Shown: piece by piece, positions 27,049 through 35,200 of the stretch
Numbering within the stretch: position 1 is the first letter of the stretch
Layout of the letters: each line of letters opens with the position of its first letter
Assembly (NCBI GenBank): GCA_045806965.1
Contig: JBJMIG010000038.1
Span: 83,443 to 147,442 of the forward strand
Source: DASYTH01 sp045806965
GTDB lineage: Bacteria > Actinomycetota > Actinomycetes > Mycobacteriales > Pseudonocardiaceae
Reading direction: 5' to 3'
DNA length: 64,000 nt
Notes under the pieces: model-generated
Told to the model about the DNA's origin: nothing
What the model saw: the letters and a program-made list of their open reading frames with translations, nothing else
Databases searched by the model: none
Program-made: the position numbers and the translations under genes

Positions 27049-27772
27049 ATCCGGCGCCCCGCATGGTGTGGATCATCGGCTCCCGGCCGGCGTCGATCTT
27101 CTTGCGCAGATAGGAGATGTACAGCTCGACGATGTTGGCCTGGCCGCCGAAGTCGTAGCTCCACACCCGGTCGAGGATCTGGGCCTTGGACAGCACCCGG
27201 CGCGGGTTGCGCATCAGGAACCGGAGCAGCTCGAACTCGGTCGCGGTCAACGAGATCTGCTCGCCGGCCCGGCGCACCTCGCGGCTGTCCTCGTCCAGGG
27301 ACAGCTCGCCGACCACCAGCTTCGCACCGGCCTCGGCCTCGGTGACCCCGGTGCGCCGCATCAGCGCGCGCAGCCGCAGCACCACCTCTTCGAGGCTGAA
27401 CGGCTTGGTCACGTAGTCGTCGCCGCCCGCGGTGAGGCCGGCGATCCGGTCCTCGACGGCGTCCTTCGCGGTCAGGAACAGCACGGGCAGCTTCGGCGCC
27501 TCGGTGCGCATCCGGCGCAGCACCTCGATGCCGTCGAAGTCGGGCAGCATGATGTCGAGCACCACGGCGTCCGGCCGAAAGTCGCGGGCCACCCGCACGG
27601 CCGAGCGTCCGTTCGCGGCGCTGCGCACCTCCCAGCCCTCGTAGCGCAGCGCCATCGCGACGAGTTCGGCGAGGGTGATCTCGTCGTCGACCACCAGCAC
27701 CCGGACGGGCGTTCCGTCCGGGCGGCGCAGCTCGGTCCGGGCTGGTGCGCTCACGTCCGTCATGGTCCTCAT
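27026..27772 (-). CDS. OmpR-family response regulator
   Basis: A receiver domain (VLVVDDE, phospho-accepting Asp in AVVLDIMLPDFDG, Lys in YVTKPFS) precedes a winged-helix DNA-binding domain (LTATEFELLRFLMRNPRRVLSKAQILDRVW and VVELYISYLRKKI-like segment). The start is ATG 27772 or ATG 27763; both lie close to a GAGGA. It is divergent from the membrane protein at 27933 across a region with helically phased CTGTGT repeats that are its likely binding sites. Confidence 0.94.
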   Translation of the reverse strand: MRTMTDVSAPARTELRRPDGTPVRVLVVDDEITLAELVAMALRYEGWEVRSAANGRSAVRVARDFRPDAVVLDIMLPDFDGIEVLRRMRTEAPKLPVLFLTAKDAVEDRIAGLTAGGDDYVTKPFSLEEVVLRLRALMRRTGVTEAEAGAKLVVGELSLDEDSREVRRAGEQISLTATEFELLRFLMRNPRRVLSKAQILDRVWSYDFGGQANIVELYISYLRKKIDAGREPMIHTMRGAGYVLKPPG

Positions 27773-27797
27773 GATCGACGGGCGGCATATGCCGACC

Positions 27798-27871
27798 CTG
27801 TGTGGTTCCTGTGTATCACCTGTGTGCCCGCCTCACAGGTGCGCCGGGGCCGGCACACAGCCTGGGCACAG
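27798..27871. promoter_or_regulatory. 11-bp-phased CTGTGT/CACAG repeats, predicted response-regulator box
   Basis: CTGTGT occurs at 27798, 27809 and 27820, exactly 11 bp apart. The inverted form CACAG occurs at 27834, 27856 and 27867, at 22 and 11 bp. Direct repeats with one-turn spacing are typical of OmpR-type regulators. The region lies between the response-regulator gene and the divergent gene at 27933, so it could control both. Confidence 0.6.
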
Positions 27872-27932
27872 CCACGACGCCGAACCTTGGCCTCAACCGG
27901 GCGGCAACGCGCTGCGGGTGAGGAGGACGGGT

Positions 27933-28529
27933 ATGAGCACCGAAGGGACGGCCGAGGTCGAGCGGCAGTGGGACGCCCCGCCGCCCGCCGCGCCGGAGCA
28001 GGCCGGCTGGTCGGGCCGCACGATCGCGGCGGCGATCGCGGTCGCGGTGGTGGTCGCCGGCGGTGGCGGCGCGGCCATCTACGCCGCCACCGCCCATGAC
28101 CGGGGCGGCCCGGTGGCCGGACCGGAAGCCGGGCCGGTCGGTCGGGGTCGGGGCGGCCCGGCGGCCGGTCCCGGGTTCCAGCCGGACGGCGGCGGGGCGC
28201 GGCGTGACACCGGATCTGGCGTCCTGTTCGACGCCCTGCACGGCGAGTTCGTGCTCGCCGACGGGACCGTCGACCTGTTGCAGACCGGCAAGATCACCGA
28301 GGTGAGCGCCGGCTCGATCGCGGTGACCAGCGACGACGGCTACGCCAAGAAGTACACGATCGACTCGTCCACGCAGATCGGCACCGGCGGTTCGGCGAGC
28401 GACCTCGGCACCGGCGAGGTGGTCACGGTGATCTCCGCGAAGACGGACGGCGTGGCGGTGTCGATCTCCGACCGGACCCGGGGCGGACCCGGCGCCGACC
28501 GGCAGCAGCCACCACCGCCGTCGCGATGA
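27933..28529 (+). CDS. Membrane-anchored protein with DUF5666-like beta domain
   Basis: A 198-residue protein from ATG 27933, with the strong ribosome-binding site GAGGAGG. A cytoplasmic N-tail and one transmembrane helix (IAAAIAVAVVVAGGGGAAIYAA) are followed by a Gly/Pro-rich linker. A small beta-rich domain follows (TGKITEVSAGSIAVTSDDGYAKKYTI, then GEVVTVISAKTDGVAVSISD). This pattern matches DUF5666-type exported domains of unknown function. Divergent placement and the phased repeats suggest it belongs to the regulon of the adjacent two-component system. Confidence 0.7.
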   Translation: MSTEGTAEVERQWDAPPPAAPEQAGWSGRTIAAAIAVAVVVAGGGGAAIYAATAHDRGGPVAGPEAGPVGRGRGGPAAGPGFQPDGGGARRDTGSGVLFDALHGEFVLADGTVDLLQTGKITEVSAGSIAVTSDDGYAKKYTIDSSTQIGTGGSASDLGTGEVVTVISAKTDGVAVSISDRTRGGPGADRQQPPPPSR

Positions 28530-28577
28530 TCCCGAGCTCGGGCGGAAGGTCCCGGCTTCCGCCCGAGCCGCGGGTGA

Positions 28578-29894
28578 TCAGCCGACCGCGCAGGCGCTTC
28601 CGTTGAGCGTGAACGAGGACGGCTTGGCGGTGTTGCCGGTGTGGGTGGCCTGGAAGCCGAACCCGCTGACCGTCGCGCCGGGGTTGATGGTGGCGTTGAA
28701 CCCGACGTTGCGCGCGGTCACCTGACCGGTCGTCGGGGTGTAGGTCGCGTTCCAACTGCTGGTGATGGCCTGCCCACTTGGCAGGGTGAAGACCAGCGAC
28801 CACCCGTTCACCGGGGTGCTCGACGTGTTGGTGACGGCGATGTCGGTGGTGAACCCGGTATTCCAGGCGTTCATGCTGTAGGTGACCCGGCAGGAGCCGG
28901 CCGGCGGCGGCGCGGTCGTGGTGGTCGTCGTGGTCGTCGTGGTCGTCGTGCTGGTCGGCGGCTGGCTGCCGTCCAGCCCGAAGAACGAGATCGCCATCGC
29001 GGCCATCCCACTCATCGGCAGTTCATGCCCGACGCCCTGCAGGCTGATTCCCTCGACCGGGGCCATGGTGCCGGTGCCGCCGTAGCGGGTGCGCGTCCAG
29101 CCGGACCGCGGGCTGTCGGTGAGCGAGGGGGTCTGGCTCACCCCGAGCACGTTGGTCCACTGCTTGATCTCCTCACCGAAGTTCGGGAAGCGCAGGGTCG
29201 CGTCCGCGGTGCCGTGCCACAGCTGCATGCGTGGCCGGGGGCCGGTGTAGCCCGGGTTGGCGCCGCGGGCCAGGTCGCCCCACTGCTGGGCCGTCCTGAT
29301 CACGTTTCCGTTGGCGCAGTCGCTGTTCCAGGTGTTCGGCGGGGTGGTCGCGAAGCAGGTGTCCGGCACACCCATGAACGCCGCGCCCGCCTTGAAGACG
29401 TCGGGGTAGTCACCGACCAGGACGTTGGTCATCATGGCGCCGGAGGAGGCGCCGGTGACGAAGACCCGGCTCGGATCCCCGTTGAAGTGCTGCTCAACGT
29501 AGGTGATCATGGACATGATCCCGACCGGGTCACTGCCTCCGTTGCGTCGCAACGCTTCTGCGGTGTAGACGTCGAAGCAGCCGCCGCTGCGGGTGGCCGT
29601 CGGGTAGATGACGACGTAGCCGAGCCGGTCGGCCAGCGTGGCGAACTCGTGGCCGGAGCCGTTGAAGAAGGCCGGACCGGTGCCGGTGCAGTAGTGCACC
29701 GCGACCACGATGGCCGGCCGGGGTGCCACGTTGTCCGGCACGTACACGTGCATGCGCAGGCCACTCGGGTTGTTGCCGAAGTTGGTCACCTCAACCAGCG
29801 AGGCCGCCGATGCGGGCGCGGCCAGCCGGGTGAGGGCGGCGATGAGCAGGACGGTTACCCCCAGACAGCAGAGCAGCGCTTTCCTGATCTTCAT
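28578..29894 (-). CDS. Secreted CE1-type (acetylxylan/feruloyl) esterase with CBM2
   Basis: ATG 29894 follows GGGAGA. A signal peptide (MKIRKALLCCLGVTVLLIAAL...ASA) leads to a PHB-depolymerase/CE1 alpha/beta hydrolase. Its features are the Ser nucleophile in VTGASSGAMMT, Asp in HGTADATLRF and His in GVGHELPM. A run of about 15 Thr residues then links to a C-terminal CBM2 (CRVTYSMNAWNTGFTTDIAVTN ... SSFTLNGSACAVG). It probably deacetylates or deferuloylates plant xylan outside the cell. A palindromic operator lies upstream. Confidence 0.9.
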   Translation of the reverse strand: MKIRKALLCCLGVTVLLIAALTRLAAPASAASLVEVTNFGNNPSGLRMHVYVPDNVAPRPAIVVAVHYCTGTGPAFFNGSGHEFATLADRLGYVVIYPTATRSGGCFDVYTAEALRRNGGSDPVGIMSMITYVEQHFNGDPSRVFVTGASSGAMMTNVLVGDYPDVFKAGAAFMGVPDTCFATTPPNTWNSDCANGNVIRTAQQWGDLARGANPGYTGPRPRMQLWHGTADATLRFPNFGEEIKQWTNVLGVSQTPSLTDSPRSGWTRTRYGGTGTMAPVEGISLQGVGHELPMSGMAAMAISFFGLDGSQPPTSTTTTTTTTTTTTAPPPAGSCRVTYSMNAWNTGFTTDIAVTNTSSTPVNGWSLVFTLPSGQAITSSWNATYTPTTGQVTARNVGFNATINPGATVSGFGFQATHTGNTAKPSSFTLNGSACAVG

Positions 29895-29917
29895 GAGATC
29901 TCCCTCGATCAAGAACT

Positions 29918-29948
29918 GAAACATTTCGATTGTGTTCCGAAATGTTTC
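29918..29948. promoter_or_regulatory. Inverted repeat upstream of the esterase
   Basis: GAAACATTTCG (29918-29928) and CGAAATGTTTC (29938-29948) are perfect 11-bp arms with a 9-bp spacer; a TTTCCGGAAA palindrome overlaps the right end. The element lies 24 bp upstream of ATG 29894. The GAAA...TTTC core resembles xylan-responsive operators of actinobacteria; the bound regulator is not known. Confidence 0.6.
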
Positions 29949-30011
29949 CGGAAAGCAACCCCTCGACTACCGGGCGTCGTGCTGCCGGACAGGGGGCGGT
30001 CCGCGTCTTGA

Positions 30012-30146
30012 TCAGGAGAGGTCGCTCCATCGCCGGAACCTGACACGTTCACGACGGAGCACGTACAGCGCCACTACTCCGGACGCCACACCGGCCAGCA
30101 GACCTCCGGCCAAAGTCGCCCGGACCAGAGCCGGCAACTCGCTCAT
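30012..30146 (-). CDS. Possible 44-residue single-helix membrane protein
   Basis: ATG 30146 to TGA 30012 encodes MSELPALVRATLAGG followed by a hydrophobic helix (LLAGVASGVVALYVL) and a basic tail ending RRWSDLS. A membrane segment followed by positive charge is the pattern of real small membrane proteins. The upstream ribosome-binding site is weak. It fills an otherwise empty stretch between the esterase and the next minus-strand gene. It could be chance. Confidence 0.35.
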   Translation of the reverse strand: MSELPALVRATLAGGLLAGVASGVVALYVLRRERVRFRRWSDLS

Positions 30147-30215
30147 GGACCAATGTCTACTAGACCTGCCTCAAGGCTGGGCGGAGAAGTCACCTCCGGA
30201 ACCCGCGCCGGCGAA

Positions 30216-30539
30216 TCAGCGGCGGTTGACGTCGGCGGTGCGGACGGGCCGGCTCACCGAGCCGATGTAACGGATGGCGAACGCGTCAAGACCGTGCACC
30301 GCGACCCTGATGATCAGATCGTCGCGCACCAGCACGGAGTACTCGCCGGCGTGGTTGGCGTCGTCGAACACGATGTAGTCGCGGAAGACCGAGCCGTCGG
30401 AGATGGCGAACAGCGCCTTGTAGACCACGTTCTTGTGCGCCTGGTGCGCGGTGGCCGCCCACTGCTCGAGCACGTCGACCCCGGCCTCGAGGCGGAAGCG
30501 GGGGCCGGCAACGTTGCGGGACTCGATGCGCTCGTTCAT
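30216..30539 (-). CDS. Small conserved-looking soluble protein of unknown function
   Basis: ATG 30539 is preferred because GGGAGG lies 8 nt upstream; ATG 30563 would add eight residues. The 107-residue protein has an N-terminal helix (RLEAGVDVLEQWAATAHQAHKNVVYKALFAI) and a beta-rich second half (YIVFDDANHAGEYSVLVRDDLIIRVAVHGLDAFAIRYIG). No cysteines, signal peptide or membrane segment are seen. No family was recognised with confidence. It is divergent from a tetR gene, and its promoter shares a 12-bp inverted repeat and surrounding sequence with the promoter of the carotenoid-oxygenase gene. Confidence 0.7.
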   Translation of the reverse strand: MNERIESRNVAGPRFRLEAGVDVLEQWAATAHQAHKNVVYKALFAISDGSVFRDYIVFDDANHAGEYSVLVRDDLIIRVAVHGLDAFAIRYIGSVSRPVRTADVNRR

Positions 30540-30567
30540 GGCTACTGCCTCCCGGTTGTCCATCACC

Positions 30568-30616
30568 GTGTTACATAACTATGTTGTGCCTTAAAGATAG
30601 CGGGGTTATGCAACAC
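30568..30616. promoter_or_regulatory. TetR-type operator between divergent genes
   Basis: GTGTTACATAAC (30568-30579) and GTTATGCAACAC (30605-30616) are complements at 11 of 12 positions, separated by 25 bp. The element covers the promoters of the small gene at 30216 and the tetR gene at 30624. Read on the minus strand it closely matches the promoter at 31407-31449. Confidence 0.7.
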
Positions 30617-30623
30617 TGTCAAG

Positions 30624-31367
30624 ATGAGTCCTCGACGACCCGATCCGAAGACCCGAACCGCGCTCATCGACATCGCCGCGAAGCTGCTCGCCGAGCACGG
30701 CCCGCAGTCGCTGTCCACCCGCCGGATCGCGGCCGAGGCCGGCAGCTCGACCATGGCCGTCTACACCCACTTCGGCGGCATGAGCGGGCTGGTCAGGGAG
30801 ATGGTCCACGAGGGGTTCACCAGGCTCGCCGAGTACTTCGGCCGGGTCGCGAAGACCGACGACCCGGTGGCCGACATGGCCGTGTACGGCCGGGCCTACC
30901 GGCGCAACGCGCTGGCCAACGAACATCTCTATGTCGTGATGTTCGGCGGCTCCTCACTGGCCGGCTTCGAGCTGACCGACGAGGACCGCCAGCACGGCCG
31001 CTACACCCTGGTCGATGTCGTGCAGTGCGCCAGCCGGTGCATCGAATCCGGCCGGTTCCGTCCCGGCGACCCCGGGTTCGTCGCGCACCAGATGTGGGTG
31101 GCCACGCACGGCCTGGTCACCCTCGAGCTCGGCGGCTACCTGGTCGATCCGTGGGACGCGGACAGCTGCTTCGAGACGCTGCTGACCGGCCTGATGGCCG
31201 GCGCGGGCGACACGTTGGACAACGCCGTCAGCTCCGTCGCCCTCTCCACCGAACGATTCGCCGCCGAGGTGCTCGACCCGGAGCCGGAGGTACTCGAAGA
31301 GGAGCCGCGGACACCGCGGGAGGAGGAGCCGCAGGCCCCGCCCCGCCACCGCAAACAGGGGCGCTGA
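30624..31367 (+). CDS. TetR-family regulator
   Basis: A 247-residue protein, ATG 30624. The N-terminal helix-turn-helix is ALIDIAAKLLAEHG...LSTRRIAAEAGSSTMAVYTHFGG, with the YTHF signature. The C-terminal ligand domain resembles the WHG class (GVVTLELGGY-like motif LVTLELGGYLVDP), followed by an acidic/Pro-rich tail. It probably represses itself, the divergent small gene and the downstream oxygenase-like gene through the two matching inverted repeats that flank it. Confidence 0.92.
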   Translation: MSPRRPDPKTRTALIDIAAKLLAEHGPQSLSTRRIAAEAGSSTMAVYTHFGGMSGLVREMVHEGFTRLAEYFGRVAKTDDPVADMAVYGRAYRRNALANEHLYVVMFGGSSLAGFELTDEDRQHGRYTLVDVVQCASRCIESGRFRPGDPGFVAHQMWVATHGLVTLELGGYLVDPWDADSCFETLLTGLMAGAGDTLDNAVSSVALSTERFAAEVLDPEPEVLEEEPRTPREEEPQAPPRHRKQGR

Positions 31368-31411
31368 GCTGGGCATACCGCCACGCGGGGCCGACTTGTT
31401 GACACTCGTTG

Positions 31412-31449
31412 CATAACGGTGCTATCTTTCTAGGCACAACACCGTTATG
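31412..31449. promoter_or_regulatory. Second copy of the TetR-type operator/promoter
   Basis: CATAACGGTG (31412-31421) and CACCGTTATG (31440-31449) form a perfect 10-bp inverted repeat with an 18-bp spacer. The spacer CTATCTTT...GGCACAA matches that of the operator at 30568-30616 read on the other strand. TTGACA near 31399 and this element precede ATG 31472. Confidence 0.7.
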
Positions 31450-31471
31450 GTTCGATTCGAGGAGGTGCGCG

Positions 31472-32644
31472 ATGGTCACCACGACCCGCCGCGCCAGCAC
31501 CAAGGCCCGCGTCCCGGCGTTCGCCAAGGTCAACCATTCCCCGGAGGCGCTCTCCGTCACCGGCACCATCCCCGCCGAGCTGAACGGCTGCCTGCTGCGG
31601 GCGGTCGACCACCCCGCATGGGGCGCCGCACCGCGGCCCGGCACCCCGCTGGTCGACGGCGGCATCCGGCTCAGCGGCGGCGTCGCCCGCTGGTACCGCC
31701 AGACCACCCCGCCATGCGGCAACAGCGCCACCTGGCGCGCCGCGCGGCTGCGGTCCGGCGACCCCCGAGCGGGTGCGCACGGTCCGGCCTCGCTGGCCCG
31801 CCCGGTCACCGACCCGGTCACCGGCGTCTGGCACACGGTGGCCACCTACCCCGGCCTGAACCACGCCGAGCACCTGTGGCTCGGCGCCGACGGATCGGTT
31901 CGGCACGCCGAGCCGTTCCCCCTCGACGGCGCGCCGCTCATGCAGGCGGTGGCGATGACCGAGCGCTACCTGGTGGTGCTCGACCTGCCGGTCACCCACC
32001 GGCGGGCCGCGGCACTGCTCGGCGAGGGGTTCCCCTACGCCTGGGACGACGGCCGCCCGGCGCGGATCGGCCTGATCGGCCGGGACGAGGAGCGGCCGCG
32101 CTGGTTCAGCGTGCCGTCCTGCTACGTGTTCGACGTGGTCAACGCCTACGACGACCGGGACCGCGTGGTGCTCGACGCGGTCCGGCACGAGCGGGCCTTC
32201 GACCAGGCGGGTGGCACGCCTGCGGCGCGGCTCTGGCGCTGGACCGTCGACCTGCGGACCGGCACGGTCCGGGAGGGCGAACTGGACCGGCTGCCGATCG
32301 AGCAGCCCGAGGTGGACCCGCGGGTGCGCGGCCGCCGGCACCGGGTGGTGTTCGGCATCGGCAACTCCGCCGCGGGCGAGGCGACCACGCTGGTCCGGCA
32401 CGACCTGGCCGGCGCCGCGACGCAGGTGCGCGAGCTCGGCCCGGCCAAGCGCGCCGAGCAGCCGGTACTCGTGCCCGGCGCGGCCGAGGGCACCGGCTGG
32501 CTGATCGCCGTTGTGCACGACATGGCCAAGGCGCGCAGCGAGGTGCTCGTCCTGGATGCCGCGGACCTGTCCGCACGGCCGGTGGCCACGGTGCACGTGC
32601 CGTTCCGGCTGCCGGTCAGCCGGCACACCTGGTGGCGGCAGTGA
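31472..32644 (+). CDS. Carotenoid-oxygenase-fold protein lacking most iron-binding histidines
   Basis: ATG 31472, preceded by GAGGAGG. The 390-residue protein aligns by eye with carotenoid cleavage oxygenases (RPE65/ACO family) at LNGCLLRAVDHP, VTDPVTGVWH, VAMTERYLVVLDLP, FDVVNAYDD and VHVPFRLPVSRHTWW. The family binds Fe(II) through four His. Here the first (AHP) reads ARP, the second (HDF before xTERY) reads QAV, and the third (FHxxNAY) reads FDVVNAY; only the last, in RHTWW, is kept. A normal iron site is therefore not possible. It may bind a carotenoid or apocarotenoid without cleaving it. Expression is probably under the upstream TetR. Confidence 0.75.
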   Translation: MVTTTRRASTKARVPAFAKVNHSPEALSVTGTIPAELNGCLLRAVDHPAWGAAPRPGTPLVDGGIRLSGGVARWYRQTTPPCGNSATWRAARLRSGDPRAGAHGPASLARPVTDPVTGVWHTVATYPGLNHAEHLWLGADGSVRHAEPFPLDGAPLMQAVAMTERYLVVLDLPVTHRRAAALLGEGFPYAWDDGRPARIGLIGRDEERPRWFSVPSCYVFDVVNAYDDRDRVVLDAVRHERAFDQAGGTPAARLWRWTVDLRTGTVREGELDRLPIEQPEVDPRVRGRRHRVVFGIGNSAAGEATTLVRHDLAGAATQVRELGPAKRAEQPVLVPGAAEGTGWLIAVVHDMAKARSEVLVLDAADLSARPVATVHVPFRLPVSRHTWWRQ

Positions 32645-32718
32645 TAATCAACTGATAACTACTGAGAATGTAGGTATACGCTGATAACATATCCGGGTCC
32701 AACCCGCGAGGAGCGCCC

Positions 32719-33282
32719 ATGACCAGGACCCGGCTGACCGCCGCCGAACGCAGCGACCAGCTGGTCGAGGCCGCCATCACCGCCTTCGCGGCGACCGGCT
32801 ACGCGGGTACCACCACCGATGACGTTGCCCGGCTGGCCGGCGTGTCGCAGCCGTACGTGATCCGGCTGTTCGGCTCCAAACAGAACCTGTTCCTGGCCGC
32901 GGTCAAGCAAGCCTGCGGCCGGATCGAGGAGACGTTCCGCCGGGCGGCCGAGAACGATCCGGAGCTGGCCGGCCTGGCCGACGCCTACGGCACCCTGCTC
33001 ACCGAGCGTGACCTGCTCGGCGTGCTGCTGCACGGCTACGCGGCCAGCGCCGACCCGGCGATCGGTGACGTGGTGCGCCGCGGCTTCGGCCGGATCTACC
33101 AGGTGATCCGCGAGATCACCGGCGCCCCGGTCGACGAGGTCCGCTCCTTCATCGCGCACGGCATGCTGCTCACCGTGCTCTCCGCCATGCGCGTCATCGG
33201 CCCGGACCCGGTCCCGCCGGATCCCTGGATGGCCGAGCTGATCGAGTCCTTCACCTCCGATTTCGGCCCCGATCCATGCTGA
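32719..33282 (+). CDS. TetR-family regulator
   Basis: A 187-residue protein, ATG 32719 after GAGGAGCG. The helix-turn-helix is FAATGYAGTTTDDVARLAGVSQPYVIRLFGSKQNLFLAA. The C-terminal domain shows no recognised ligand class. The 74 bp upstream are AT-rich for this genome, with TGATAA at 32643, 32653 and 32681 and a GTATAC, likely its own operator region. It precedes the mycothiol-dependent dehydrogenase on the same strand and may regulate it. Confidence 0.9.
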   Translation: MTRTRLTAAERSDQLVEAAITAFAATGYAGTTTDDVARLAGVSQPYVIRLFGSKQNLFLAAVKQACGRIEETFRRAAENDPELAGLADAYGTLLTERDLLGVLLHGYAASADPAIGDVVRRGFGRIYQVIREITGAPVDEVRSFIAHGMLLTVLSAMRVIGPDPVPPDPWMAELIESFTSDFGPDPC

Positions 33283-33339
33283 ATGCCCGCTGCGGCAGGC
33301 GTTCTGGTGCCGCCCAGGCGGCTGCACTACGTTGATCGG

Positions 33340-34425
33340 GTGGCACACAAGGTTGCGGGAGTCATCGCCAGGAGCAAGGGCGCGCCGGTCGAGCTGACCA
33401 CGGTGGTGGTGCCGGACCCCGGGCCGGGCGAGGCGCTGGTGCGGGTGCAGGCGTGCGGGGTCTGCCACACCGATCTGCACTACCGCGAGGGCGGCATCAA
33501 CGACGACTTCCCGTTCCTGCTCGGACATGAGGCCGCCGGGGTGGTCGAGGCGGTCGGCGACGGCGTCGAGGATGTGGCGCCGGGCGACTTCGTGGTGCTG
33601 AACTGGCGGGCGGTGTGCGGGCGCTGCCGGGCCTGCTCGCGCGGGCGGCCTTGGTACTGCTTCGACACTCACAACGCCACGCAGCCGATGACCCTCGAGG
33701 ACGGCACGAAGCTCAGTCCGGCACTGGGCATCGGCGCGTTCGTGGAGAAGACGCTGGTACATGCCGGACAGTGCACCAAGGTCGACCCGGCCGCCCGGCC
33801 GGCGGCGGTCGGCCTGCTCGGCTGCGGCGTGATGGCCGGGCTCGGCGCGGCGATGAACACCGGCGGAGCCGGCCGGGGCGACTCGGTTGCCGTGATCGGC
33901 TGCGGCGGAGTCGGCGACGGCGCGGTGCTCGGCGCCCGTCTCGCCGGCGCGGCCACCATCATCGCGGTGGACGTGGACCCGAAGAAGCTGGAGTGGGCCA
34001 AGGAGTTCGGTGCGACCCACACGGTCAACGCCAAGGACACCGACCCGGTCGAGGCGATCCGGGAGTTGACCGGCGGGTTCGGCGCGGACCTCGTGGTGGA
34101 CGCGGTCGGCCGGCCGGAGACCTGGAAGCAGGCCTTCTACGCCCGCGACCTGGCCGGCACCGTGGTGCTGGTCGGTGTGCCAACTCCGGAGATGACGCTG
34201 GAGATGCCGCTGATCGATCTGTTCAGCCGGGGCGGCGCGCTGAAGTCGTCCTGGTACGGCGACTGCCTGCCGTCGCGGGACTTCCCGATGCTGGTCGACC
34301 TGTACCAGAGCGGGCGGCTGAACCTGGACGGCTTCGTGTCCGAGGAGATCGGCATCGGCGACGTCGAGTCGGCGTTCGAGAAGATGCACGGGGGCGGGGT
34401 GCTCCGTTCGGTGGTCGTCTTCTGA
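33340..34425 (+). CDS. mscR: S-(hydroxymethyl)mycothiol dehydrogenase
   Basis: GTG 33340 matches the usual start (...VAGVIARSKGAPVEL); an upstream ATG 33283 would add an atypical tail. This zinc-dependent class III alcohol dehydrogenase has catalytic-zinc residues in CGVCHTDLHYREG and GHEAAG, a structural zinc site CGRCRAC...C, and the NAD loop VIGCGGVGDGAVLGARLAGA. It oxidises the formaldehyde-mycothiol adduct and reduces S-nitrosomycothiol. It is coupled by one shared base (TGATG) to a metallo-beta-lactamase-fold gene, the pair found in many mycothiol-producing actinobacteria. Confidence 0.93.
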   Translation: MAHKVAGVIARSKGAPVELTTVVVPDPGPGEALVRVQACGVCHTDLHYREGGINDDFPFLLGHEAAGVVEAVGDGVEDVAPGDFVVLNWRAVCGRCRACSRGRPWYCFDTHNATQPMTLEDGTKLSPALGIGAFVEKTLVHAGQCTKVDPAARPAAVGLLGCGVMAGLGAAMNTGGAGRGDSVAVIGCGGVGDGAVLGARLAGAATIIAVDVDPKKLEWAKEFGATHTVNAKDTDPVEAIRELTGGFGADLVVDAVGRPETWKQAFYARDLAGTVVLVGVPTPEMTLEMPLIDLFSRGGALKSSWYGDCLPSRDFPMLVDLYQSGRLNLDGFVSEEIGIGDVESAFEKMHGGGVLRSVVVF

Positions 34426-35054
34426 TGGACCCGCGGATCGACCACGTCGTCACCTCCGGCACCTTCAGCCTCGACGGGCAAACCTTCGAGGTGGACAACA
34501 ACGTCTGGCTGATCGGCGACGATGCCGAGTGCCTGGTGTTCGACGCGCCGCACGATCCGGACGCCATCGTCGATCTGGTCGGCGACCGCCGGCTCACCGC
34601 GATCCTGGCCACGCACGCGCACGACGACCACATCAGGGCCGCACCGAGACTGGCCGAGATCACCGGGGCGCCGGTCCTGCTGCACCCGGATGATCTCCCG
34701 CTCTGGCGTCAGACCCATCCCGACCGCGACCCGGACGGTCCGCTGCGCGACGGCGAGGTGGTCGAGGTGGCCGGGATCGCCGTGACCGTGCTGCACACCC
34801 CGGGCCACGCGCCGGGCGCCTGCTGCTTCCACGTGCCCGCGTTCGGCGCGCTGTTCAGCGGCGACACGCTGTTCCGCGGCGGTCCGGGCGCGACCGGCCG
34901 GTCGTTCTCCGACTTCGACACGATCGTCGCCTCGATCCGGGACCGGCTGCTGGTGCTCGACCCGGACACCGTCGTGCACCCCGGGCATGGCGACGACACC
35001 ACCATCGGCACCGAGCGACCGGATGTCGCCGAATGGGTGCGGCGCGGACACTGA
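34425..35054 (+). CDS. Metallo-beta-lactamase-fold hydrolase paired with mscR
   Basis: A 209-residue protein starting at ATG 34425. It has the metal-binding motif THAHDDH, further ligands in HTPGHAPG, GDTLF and HPGHGDDT, as in glyoxalase II-type enzymes. Its position behind mscR suggests it hydrolyses S-formylmycothiol or a related thioester, finishing formaldehyde detoxification. The family assignment is firm; the substrate is inferred. Confidence 0.9.
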   Translation: MDPRIDHVVTSGTFSLDGQTFEVDNNVWLIGDDAECLVFDAPHDPDAIVDLVGDRRLTAILATHAHDDHIRAAPRLAEITGAPVLLHPDDLPLWRQTHPDRDPDGPLRDGEVVEVAGIAVTVLHTPGHAPGACCFHVPAFGALFSGDTLFRGGPGATGRSFSDFDTIVASIRDRLLVLDPDTVVHPGHGDDTTIGTERPDVAEWVRRGH

Positions 35055-35200
35055 GCCGGCGCAACGGAAAGCCGCCCGGGTCAGTCGCCGATCCGAGTCA
35101 TGACCTCGGCCCGACCGGCTTCACGGTTGGCGACGGAGCGGTTCTCGTCGGTGATTGTATGCAGTATGTTCAAGGTCCCTGCGACGAAGCGAGAGAGGTC

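Noticed and set aside
31472..32644. Functional carotenoid cleavage dioxygenase
   Set aside because: Three of the four iron-binding His positions are substituted, so the usual activity is not supported.
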